Assembly: GCA_018399515.1 (NCBI GenBank)
Contig: JAGYOB010000322.1
Location: 1 to 11,283 of the forward strand
Direction: 5' to 3'
DNA length: 11,283 nt
Origin: Candidatus Nanopelagicales bacterium
GTDB lineage: Bacteria; Actinomycetota; Actinomycetes; S36-B12
Both the position numbers and the translations under genes were made by a program. Positions 1 to 6,102 of this stretch are shown here, one piece after another. The notes below the pieces were generated by a model. The model made no database searches, was not told where the DNA came from, and saw only the letters and a program-made list of their open reading frames with translations. Positions within the stretch are counted from its first letter, which is position 1. Every line of letters begins with the position of its first letter.

Positions 1-1227
1 CTGTCGGTGCTCGCGGTCAATCCGGGCGGAGCGGGGACACCGGCGATCTGGGTTGGTGCCGGTATCGCCATCGCCGGTGTGCTGGCCCTGCTGCGCATCG
101 ATCGCCGCCGCGGGATCGTCATCGCTTTGCTGGTGGCGGCCGTCGGGTTGCTGGCCGCAGTGGCGGTGATCCACCTGCGGGTGGAAGCACCGTCGGCGGC
201 GGCAGCGATCGTGCCCTGGCCGGGCAGCCTCACCGGGCTCATCGCGGCCGGCTTCATCACCGCCGCGGCCCTCGCCGGTGATGGTTTGCGTCAGCGGATG
301 AGCGGTCAAGCCTTCACGTGGCGCCAACCGGTCAGCGGCGTGGCCGCCATCGCCGCGATCTCCAGCGTGGTCGTGGCCGCGGCCGTATGGGTCCCCGGTG
401 CCGGGGATCCCCTGCGTCGGGGCACCGATTCGGTTCTGCCGCCGTTCGTGGCAGCCGAAGCCCAAGGTCCCCAGGCGCCCCGCACCCTCATCGTGCGCCC
501 CGCCACCGGCTCGACATCGTCGGTCTCCTACGCACTCATCAATGCTGGCGGACCCACGCTGGCCGATCCCGATCTGTCTCCTCCAGCGCGCGCCTGGGAG
601 CCCCTCGATCGCCTGGTCTCGACCCTGGTGTCCGGCCGCGGGGGCACCGAGGTGTCCGGACTGGCTGACTACGCGGTGCGGTACGTGCTCGCCGAGGTCG
701 AGCCGGGGAATCCGCTGATCCGCAATCTCGATGCCGTCCCCGGATTGCGCCGGGTCGCCGGCGACACGGGTGCCACGCTGTGGCGGGTCGACGGGGCGAC
801 CTCGCGGGCGCGGGCGATACCCGCGGAGGAGACCGCCGCCGGTGCGCAGGTCGTCGCGCTGCCGGTCCTCGACCTGCTTTCGGCCCAACCCTTCGTGAAC
901 TCCCCGGTGCCCGGTCCCGGAGAGATCCGGCTGGCCCAGGACGCTGATGCTGCGTGGCGTGCGGTGCTCGCTGACGGTCGCGTCCTGGCGAGCAGTCCGC
1001 TGCCCACCGGCGTCGAGGGAGTGGGGCTCGCCCGATTCATCCTGCCCAGTTCGGTCGGCCCCGGTGATCGGGTCGTCATCGACATCGATGCGTCGACGCG
1101 CAACACATGGATGTGGCTGCAGGCCGGCCTCGTCGTCTTGGTGATCGTGCTCGCCCTGCCGGCACGTCGACGCGCCGGACGGCTTGCCGATGATGCCGTT
1201 GATGAGGATGTGCGCGATGGACCCTAA
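1..1227 (+). CDS. C-terminal part of large membrane protein, probable family-2 glycosyltransferase (5' truncated by window)
   Basis: The frame is open from the first base and ends at TAA 1225-1227, so the 5' part lies outside the window. The visible 408 codons hold several hydrophobic helices in the first ~135 residues, then a roughly 230-residue hydrophilic, probably extracytoplasmic segment, then a last helix starting near an NTWMW motif (about 1100-1160) and a short basic, then acidic cytoplasmic tail. No catalytic GT motif is visible because that domain would be N-terminal. The assignment rests on resemblance of the tail (DPLRRG, PPFVAAEA, a late YAVRYVL segment, LWRVD) to the C-termini of large actinobacterial GT2 proteins, and on its place before DUF5719, DUF3499 and manB, where such a protein is usual. 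It would be expected to transfer sugar from a nucleotide- or lipid-linked donor to an envelope acceptor (inference). Its end overlaps the next gene by 11 nt, suggesting translational coupling. Confidence 0.6.
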   Translation: MSVLAVNPGGAGTPAIWVGAGIAIAGVLALLRIDRRRGIVIALLVAAVGLLAAVAVIHLRVEAPSAAAAIVPWPGSLTGLIAAGFITAAALAGDGLRQRMSGQAFTWRQPVSGVAAIAAISSVVVAAAVWVPGAGDPLRRGTDSVLPPFVAAEAQGPQAPRTLIVRPATGSTSSVSYALINAGGPTLADPDLSPPARAWEPLDRLVSTLVSGRGGTEVSGLADYAVRYVLAEVEPGNPLIRNLDAVPGLRRVAGDTGATLWRVDGATSRARAIPAEETAAGAQVVALPVLDLLSAQPFVNSPVPGPGEIRLAQDADAAWRAVLADGRVLASSPLPTGVEGVGLARFILPSSVGPGDRVVIDIDASTRNTWMWLQAGLVVLVIVLALPARRRAGRLADDAVDEDVRDGP

Positions 1228-2839
1228 GACACCCCACAACGATGGCGAGAACATCGGTACCGAATCGAATCGGCCCGGCCGCCGCCGGCGCGTTCGGCGC
1301 GCCGAGGCGAGCACCCCCGATCCCCGCGGCCCGATCCTGATTCTCATCGCCATCGGTATCGCGGCGGCGGTGGTCGCGGCGAGTGCGGCGATTCCCCGGA
1401 TGCCCGCCACGGCGGTCCCCCCGCCGGTTGTCGAGCCGATCGACGCGTCGGTGGTGATCTGCCCCGAACCCGGGGGCGCCGACGGTGCGGTGGCGACCTC
1501 GGCGGTGGCCATCGTCGACGATCTTCCCGGCCAGGATCGCCCCGGTGCAGCGGCGCTGTCCTATCTCGGTGCTCCCGACCGCTCGGTGGATGTCATCACC
1601 GGCGATGGGATCGGATTGGTCGAGCCCGGAGCTTCGGTTCAGGTGATCAACGATTCCGGGCGGCTGCGCCCCCTGGTCGCCAGCGCTGAGGGAGGGTTGG
1701 CCCCCGGACTCGTTGCCGCGCAATATGAATTAGGCCTATCAGGATCGCGGCGAGGAGTAGCCATGCTCAACTGTCCGGCGCCCTCGCCGAGTTGGTGGTT
1801 CGTCGGGGGTGGCTCTTCCAGCGGTCGCACGACGACGATGTATCTGGTCAATCCTGAAACATCCGACGCCGAGGTCGATGTGCAACTCGCCGGCCCTGAG
1901 GGGCCCATCTCGGCCAACTCGCTGCGCGGGCTGGTGATTCCGGCCGAAAGCCGGACCGCGATCCGATTGACGCGCGTGGCGCCCGCGCAGGCCACGGTGG
2001 TGTGGAACGTCCAGGTGCGCACCGGCCGGATCGTGGCGGCCGTGCAGGACATCGATGCTGAAGGATTCGTCCCCCGCGGGATCGACTGGATCCCGCCGTC
2101 GGCCGAACCGGCCACCCGGGTGTTCATCCCCGGGGTGTTCGGCGGCGAAGGTGGGCGACGACTCGTCGTGCACGCACCGGGCGATTCCGATGCCGAGGTG
2201 TCGGTGCGCTTGCTGACCGACGACGGCGCCTTCACTCCTGTCGACCTGTCGCAGATCGAGGTCCCCGCAGGGTCGGTCACGACGGTGGGTCTGGCGAATG
2301 CCCTGAGCGACTTCGCGGGCACCGTGGAACTGGTATCCGATGTCCCGATCGTCGCCGGCGTGCGGATGCGACACCCCGGAGTCGACGCGTCGGCGTCGGA
2401 CATCCGAGAAGATGTCTCCTTCGCGACCGGAGCGACCCCGGTCACCGACACCGCGGCGGCCGCGGGACTGCCGGCGGTGCGCGGTACGGGCGTGACCCTC
2501 TGGCTGACGGCTCCGGCGCGCAGCCGGACCGGTGATGACACCGATACCCAGGTGACGATCCGGCAGCTGCCCTTCGGCGCGGACGCGGTCGCCCCCGAAC
2601 CGATCGAGGTGTCGGTGCCCGCTGACCGTGCGATCGCGGTGGATCTGCCTCGGCCGGAGAACGCCGAATGGTTCACCGCGGTGGTGACGACGAGCAGACC
2701 GGGCCTTTATGTAGCCCAGACATCGATCCGCAGAGGTTCACGGGGCACGCTGTTCAGCGGCTACCCCCTCGCGACGCTGCGCACCACGGTGAGCATCCCG
2801 TCGGCCGGGCGGGTGATCGGGGCATCGATCACGCCCTGA
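1217..2839 (+). CDS. DUF5719 family membrane-anchored extracytoplasmic protein
   Basis: A 540-residue protein of unknown function. I chose ATG 1217 because GAGGA (1204-1208) stands 8 nt upstream; in-frame ATGs from 1184 lack this. The protein begins with a hydrophilic, Arg-rich cytoplasmic segment (residues 1-38, four Arg at 22-25), then one membrane helix (about 39-59), and the rest is probably outside the cell. Family-like features are a CPEPGG motif (Cys82), an NCP motif (Cys186) followed by WWFVGGG (193-199), and then beta-rich repeats with Asn-Pro and Val-rich strands, like stacked immunoglobulin-like domains. The two conserved Cys could form a disulfide (inference). It overlaps the upstream membrane gene by 11 nt, so the two products probably act together at the envelope. 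A small AT-rich patch with rare codons including TTA lies at 1721-1741. The family call comes from motif recognition and synteny; the function is unknown. Confidence 0.75.
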   Translation: MDPKTPHNDGENIGTESNRPGRRRRVRRAEASTPDPRGPILILIAIGIAAAVVAASAAIPRMPATAVPPPVVEPIDASVVICPEPGGADGAVATSAVAIVDDLPGQDRPGAAALSYLGAPDRSVDVITGDGIGLVEPGASVQVINDSGRLRPLVASAEGGLAPGLVAAQYELGLSGSRRGVAMLNCPAPSPSWWFVGGGSSSGRTTTMYLVNPETSDAEVDVQLAGPEGPISANSLRGLVIPAESRTAIRLTRVAPAQATVVWNVQVRTGRIVAAVQDIDAEGFVPRGIDWIPPSAEPATRVFIPGVFGGEGGRRLVVHAPGDSDAEVSVRLLTDDGAFTPVDLSQIEVPAGSVTTVGLANALSDFAGTVELVSDVPIVAGVRMRHPGVDASASDIREDVSFATGATPVTDTAAAAGLPAVRGTGVTLWLTAPARSRTGDDTDTQVTIRQLPFGADAVAPEPIEVSVPADRAIAVDLPRPENAEWFTAVVTTSRPGLYVAQTSIRRGSRGTLFSGYPLATLRTTVSIPSAGRVIGASITP

Positions 2840-2889
2840 GGTCACCGGGAGACTCGGCGTGGCAACCCCACCCTGCGCGGACCGCGGTC

Positions 2890-2905
2890 TAGCCTGCACT
2901 GCGTG
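2890..2905 (+). promoter_or_regulatory. -10 box and leaderless start of the DUF3499 gene
   Basis: TAGCCT (2890-2895) fits the actinobacterial -10 consensus TANNNT. Exactly 7 nt separate it from the GTG start at 2903, so transcription would begin at or beside the start codon. No Shine-Dalgarno sequence lies in the usual window. I see no convincing -35 hexamer. The preceding 63-bp gap (2840-2902) holds nothing else I can identify. Confidence 0.55.
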
Positions 2906-3313
2906 GGCTACCGACGTCGCTGTTCTCGACCGTCGTGCACCCGTCATGCCGCGGCAACGCTGACCTATGTCTACGCCGACTCCACCGCCGTGCTCGGACC
3001 CCTCTCGCCAGCGGTCGAGCCGCACAATTACGACCTGTGCGAATCCCATGCGGTTCGACTGACGGCTCCTCGGGGATGGGAATTGATCCGCATCGAGACC
3101 GAGGTCGATCCGGTGCGCGTCGCGGCGGATATGGAAGCCCTCGCCAATGCTGTGCGCGAGTCCAGCCCACGAGATGCACGTACGCACGAGCAGGCCGCAC
3201 CCGCGCGGCCCTCATCTGACGACCACGAAGAACTCGCCGACGCGATCGGCGAGGGCGTGCAGCGCGGTCATCTTCGGTCAGTGCCCGGTGTGTTGCCGGG
3301 CATGGACTACTGA
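2903..3313 (+). CDS. DUF3499 family protein, putative metal-binding
   Basis: A 136-residue soluble protein of the actinobacterial DUF3499 family, whose function is unknown. The N-terminal half matches the family well: a CSRPSC cluster (Cys7, Cys12), a TLTYVYADS stretch (19-27), AVLGPL, EPHNYDLCESH (39-49) and TAPRGWELIRI. Cys7, Cys12, Cys46 and His49 could make a CCCH zinc site (inference). The C-terminal third is acidic and Ala/Pro-rich with no clear fold, as is common in this family. The GTG start is supported by the conserved arginine and cysteine cluster beginning right after it and by the leaderless -10 box. It sits 43 bp before manB on the same strand, a position conserved in Mycobacterium and Streptomyces. 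Its role is not known; synteny with mannose metabolism and envelope genes is the only clue. Confidence 0.85.
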   Translation: MGYRRRCSRPSCTRHAAATLTYVYADSTAVLGPLSPAVEPHNYDLCESHAVRLTAPRGWELIRIETEVDPVRVAADMEALANAVRESSPRDARTHEQAAPARPSSDDHEELADAIGEGVQRGHLRSVPGVLPGMDY

Positions 3314-3322
3314 CGCTGCCTG

Positions 3323-3359
3323 CTGTCACCCCCCTCGCGCTGCGTACTGTTGGCCCGTG
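3323..3359 (+). promoter_or_regulatory. Promoter and leaderless start of manB
   Basis: CTGTCA (3323-3328) resembles the -35 consensus TTGACA, and TACTGT (3345-3350) fits the -10 consensus TANNNT, with a 16-nt spacer. The GTG start at 3357 follows the -10 after 6 nt, so a leaderless mRNA is likely. This promoter lies in the 43-bp gap after DUF3499 and could drive manB separately from the upstream genes. Confidence 0.5.
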
Positions 3360-4766
3360 ACATCGATCGCTTTCGCTGCCGATCATCTCGATCGGGTGAT
3401 CAAGGCCTACGACGTCCGCGGCCGGGTGCCCGATGACCTCGATGCGGCACTCGCGCAGGCCGTCGGCGCAGCGCTCGTCGAGGTTCTGGCGATCCGCGCG
3501 GACAGCGGCGGCCCAGGTGCTGTGGTCATCGGTCACGACATGCGGGCCAGCAGTCCAGAACTCGTGGATGCGATTGCTCGAGGGGTGACCGGTCAGGGTG
3601 CCGATGCAATCCTCATCGGCATGGCCAGCACCGACGGTCTGTACTTCGCGTCGGGACTCTTGGATCTGCCCGGGGCCATGGTGACCGCCTCGCATAACCC
3701 GGCCGGTGATAACGGCATCAAACTGTGTCGGGCGGGTGCAGCCCCCATCGGACAGGAATCGGGGCTGGCGGAGATCCGGTCGATGGTGCAGTACGGCGTG
3801 CCGCGCCACGACGGCCCCGGAGGTTCGGTGCACCACCGTGACCTGCTGGCCGAGTACGCCGCGCATCTGCGCAGCCTGGTCGATCTCGGCGGCATCCGGC
3901 CGCTGCGGGTGGTCATCGATGCCGGCAGCGGAATGGCCGGACACACCGTCCCCGCCGTGTTGGGCACGGCTGCAGGTCTGCCCGCACTGCCGGTGGAGGT
4001 TGATGCGATGTATTTCGATCTCGATGGCACGTTTCCCCACCACGAGGCCAATCCGCTCGATCCAGCGAACCTCGTCGACCTGTCCGCGCGGGTGCGTGAC
4101 ACCGGCGCAGATATGGGCCTGGCTTTCGATGGCGATGCAGATCGGTGTTTCGTCGTCGATGAATCCGGCCGACCGGTGAGCCCGTCAGCGGTGACCGCGC
4201 TGATCAGCGCCCGCGAATTGCGTCGTCATCCCGGTGCGACGATCATTCACAACCTCATCACCTCGCGAACCGTGCCCGAGGTCATCGCCGAGCACGGTGG
4301 AACGGCGGTGCGCACGCGAGTCGGGCACTCGTTCATCAAGGCGCAGATGGCACAGACGGGTGCAGTATTCGGCGGCGAGCATTCCGGGCATTTCTATTTC
4401 GCCGATTTCTGGCGAGCCGATTCGGGGATGCTGGCTGCCCTGCATGTGCTGGCTGCGCTCGGGCACACCGCGCCGGGCACAACGGTGTCTGATCTGCTGG
4501 CACCGTTCGATCGGTATACCGCCAGCGGCGAGATCAACTCCGTGGTCGGCGATTCAGCAGCCGCTGTCGAGGCCGTTCGCGAGCGTTACTGCGGCGAGAC
4601 TGACGCGGTCTGCGATGACCTCGATGGGCTCACCGTGTCGACACCCACCTGGTGGTTCAACCTGCGACCGAGTAATACCGAGCCCCTGCTTCGGTTGAAC
4701 GTCGAGGCGAACGATGATGCGACGATGCAGCGCATCCGCGACGACGTCCTGTCGCTCATCCGTTAG
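3357..4766 (+). CDS. manB: Phosphomannomutase/phosphoglucomutase
   Basis: A 469-residue cytoplasmic enzyme of the alpha-D-phosphohexomutase family, which interconverts mannose-6-phosphate and mannose-1-phosphate (often also the glucose phosphates), giving the precursor of GDP-mannose. All signature elements are present in order: the phosphoserine loop TASHNP (Ser112), the magnesium loop DGDADR (Asp258, 260, 262), the sugar-specificity loop GGEHSGH (339-345) and the phosphate-binding loop RPSNTEP (437-443). The length is normal. The frame stays open upstream to an ATG at 3147, but the conserved start (IKAYDVRG, from residue 15) and the -10 box point to GTG 3357. Downstream are a Trm112-like gene and manA, as expected for a mannose locus. 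It may act on both mannose and glucose phosphates; the sequence alone does not settle this. Confidence 0.95.
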   Translation: MTSIAFAADHLDRVIKAYDVRGRVPDDLDAALAQAVGAALVEVLAIRADSGGPGAVVIGHDMRASSPELVDAIARGVTGQGADAILIGMASTDGLYFASGLLDLPGAMVTASHNPAGDNGIKLCRAGAAPIGQESGLAEIRSMVQYGVPRHDGPGGSVHHRDLLAEYAAHLRSLVDLGGIRPLRVVIDAGSGMAGHTVPAVLGTAAGLPALPVEVDAMYFDLDGTFPHHEANPLDPANLVDLSARVRDTGADMGLAFDGDADRCFVVDESGRPVSPSAVTALISARELRRHPGATIIHNLITSRTVPEVIAEHGGTAVRTRVGHSFIKAQMAQTGAVFGGEHSGHFYFADFWRADSGMLAALHVLAALGHTAPGTTVSDLLAPFDRYTASGEINSVVGDSAAAVEAVRERYCGETDAVCDDLDGLTVSTPTWWFNLRPSNTEPLLRLNVEANDDATMQRIRDDVLSLIR

Positions 4767-4772
4767 CCGGCA

Positions 4773-4826
4773 TCCGGTCATGAACCGGACCGGTCAGGCC
4801 CTGGGTTATCCGGCAGGGGAGGGCCT
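4773..4826 (+). promoter_or_regulatory. Inverted repeats in the manB-Trm112 gap
   Basis: The 72-bp gap contains two inverted repeats. The first, TCCGGT/ACCGGA (4773-4778 and 4784-4789, 5-nt loop), lies 6 nt after the manB stop and could be a weak terminator; it has no T-run. The second, AGGCCCT/AGGGCCT (4796-4802 and 4820-4826, 17 nt apart), ends on the first base of the -10 box of the next gene and would suit an operator. Between its arms lies a 13-nt sequence found again upstream of mtrA. The roles are inference. Confidence 0.35.
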
Positions 4827-4841
4827 AGGCTGGAACACGTG
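4826..4841 (+). promoter_or_regulatory. -10 box and leaderless start of the Trm112-like gene
   Basis: TAGGCT (4826-4831) is a TANNNT -10 box, 7 nt before the GTG at 4839. A purine-rich GGGGAGGG (4816-4823) exists but is about 15 nt from the start, too far for a good ribosome site, so a leaderless message fits better. No clear -35 is seen. Confidence 0.5.
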
Positions 4842-5021
4842 AGCGATGACGAAACCCTCGGATTGGATCCACTGCTGCTGGAGATCCTGGCCTGCCCCTG
4901 CCCGGCTCATGCCCCCGTGCGCGTTGAGGTCGAGCGGCAGGTGCTGGTCTGCACCGATTGCGGTCGCGGCTTCCCCGTCCGTGACGGGATACCGGTGATG
5001 CTGCTCGACGAGGCGGTCTGA
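4839..5021 (+). CDS. Trm112-like zinc-ribbon protein
   Basis: A 60-residue protein of the Trm112/UPF0434 family. It shows the usual order LLLEILACP (12-20), a metal-binding set Cys19, Cys21, Cys38 and Cys41 (with His24 nearby), then FPVRDGIPVML (45-55) and DEA at the end. In eukaryotes and archaea Trm112 activates methyltransferases; the role of the bacterial proteins is mostly unsettled. The CPCP-AHAP arrangement is one I associate with actinobacterial members. The GTG start is set by the leaderless -10 box and by the normal short N-terminus. Only 7 bp separate it from manA, so the two probably share a transcript. In related genomes an SIS-domain gene usually follows here; it is absent. Confidence 0.85.
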   Translation: MSDDETLGLDPLLLEILACPCPAHAPVRVEVERQVLVCTDCGRGFPVRDGIPVMLLDEAV

Positions 5022-5028
5022 TCGCACG

Positions 5029-6102
5029 ATGCACCGAGTCGGTGGTGTGCTCAAGGAGTACGCCTGGGGTCGACGCGACGGGTTGGTGCCCTGGCACCAG
5101 GCAACCGGTGGCCCCCAGGCGGAACTGTGGTTCGGTGCTCACGAGGGCGGCCCGGCGCCGCTGATCGACGAGCCTGATCGCACTCTTGCCGACGTCGCCG
5201 GTCTAGAGAACCTGCCGCTGGTGAAACTTCTCGCCGCCGGGCACCCGCTGTCGATCCAGGTCCACCCCGACGCAGATCGAGCCGCGGCGGGTTTCGCGGC
5301 GCAGGCGAGTGATCCCACGCTCCCGGGGATCTATTCCGATGGCACCGAGAAATCCGAGGTTCTCATCGCCCTCTCGGATTTCGATACCCACGCCGGATGG
5401 CGAGATCGACACCGTGCCGCCGAGGTGCTGATCGAAGCAGGCCTGCCCGACGACCTCCACGACGCCATCGCAGCGGTGGATCGGGTGGTGGCCATGCGGG
5501 CCTTGTTCGACCTCGACGAGTCCACGCGCCAGCACATGCTCGAGCGGCTCCTGCCGGCGGTCGTCGGTGCGCATTGGCGGCCCGAAGAGATCAGTGCTCT
5601 TGATCGCGTCGCTACCGCGTTCCCGGGTGATCCCGGGCTGCTGGTCATCGTGCTTCTCGCCCACCACCGCCTCATTCCCGGTCAGGCGCTCGCGGTTCCG
5701 GCGGGCGTGGTGCATTCCTATGTCGAAGGCCTGGCCGTCGAGGTGATGACCTCATCGGACAACGTGCTGAGGTTGGGGCTCACCCCGAAGGCGATCGCGA
5801 TCGAGGAGGCGCTCGCCGCGATCCGGCCGGACCGGGAACCGATGCTGCTGGACGGTGGCGGAGTGATCGATCCGCCAGGAATGCCCTTCACCATCACCTT
5901 CGTCGACCCCGACCATCCCATGCAGCCACCGTCAGGTGCCGCCCGAATTGTTCTCGCGCTCCACGCTGGTGCGCGGGTGGATGATGTTGAGGTGGTCGAA
6001 GGCACGGCGTGCGTGATGTCACCCACCGAACCCGCCACCGCCATCGTGAGCGAGGGCCGGGCGGTGGTGGTCAGCGCACCGGAGGATCAACTTCCCGGAT
6101 AG
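5029..6102 (+). CDS. manA: Mannose-6-phosphate isomerase, type I
   Basis: A 357-residue zinc enzyme of the cupin fold that converts fructose-6-phosphate to mannose-6-phosphate, feeding ManB encoded just upstream. The family start is visible as LKEYAWG (8-14). Zinc ligands can be placed by motif: QVHPD (Gln77, His79), KSE (Glu110) and PAGVVHSY (His229). SSDNVLRLGLTPK (242-254) carries the conserved active-site Arg248. ATG 5029 is chosen because the conserved motif follows at the usual distance; the upstream GAGGCGG is a weak, rather distant ribosome site, and coupling to the Trm112-like gene 7 bp upstream is likely. The protein is somewhat divergent: KSE where KPE is common, and HAGWR where CGFR is common. 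Its last 16 bases overlap the end of lpqB on the other strand. Confidence 0.9.
   Translation: MHRVGGVLKEYAWGRRDGLVPWHQATGGPQAELWFGAHEGGPAPLIDEPDRTLADVAGLENLPLVKLLAAGHPLSIQVHPDADRAAAGFAAQASDPTLPGIYSDGTEKSEVLIALSDFDTHAGWRDRHRAAEVLIEAGLPDDLHDAIAAVDRVVAMRALFDLDESTRQHMLERLLPAVVGAHWRPEEISALDRVATAFPGDPGLLVIVLLAHHRLIPGQALAVPAGVVHSYVEGLAVEVMTSSDNVLRLGLTPKAIAIEEALAAIRPDREPMLLDGGGVIDPPGMPFTITFVDPDHPMQPPSGAARIVLALHAGARVDDVEVVEGTACVMSPTEPATAIVSEGRAVVVSAPEDQLPG

Noticed and set aside
1721..1741. AT-rich patch with a TTA codon in DUF5719, as a possible bldA-type control point
   Set aside because: Another TTA codon occurs in lpqB (L217), and nothing suggests TTA-based control in this organism.
1639..2676. 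345-codon open frame on the - strand
   Set aside because: It lies opposite DUF5719, is rich in Ser, Thr, Arg and Pro as expected of a GC-driven shadow, and shows no family motif.
3147..3356. Upstream start for manB at ATG 3147
   Set aside because: It would run through most of the C-terminal part of DUF3499 and add a non-conserved tail; the family start and -10 box fit GTG 3357.
2889..4043. 384-codon open frame on the - strand
   Set aside because: It is opposite DUF3499 and manB, both strongly supported; composition is His/Arg-rich shadow with no recognisable domain.
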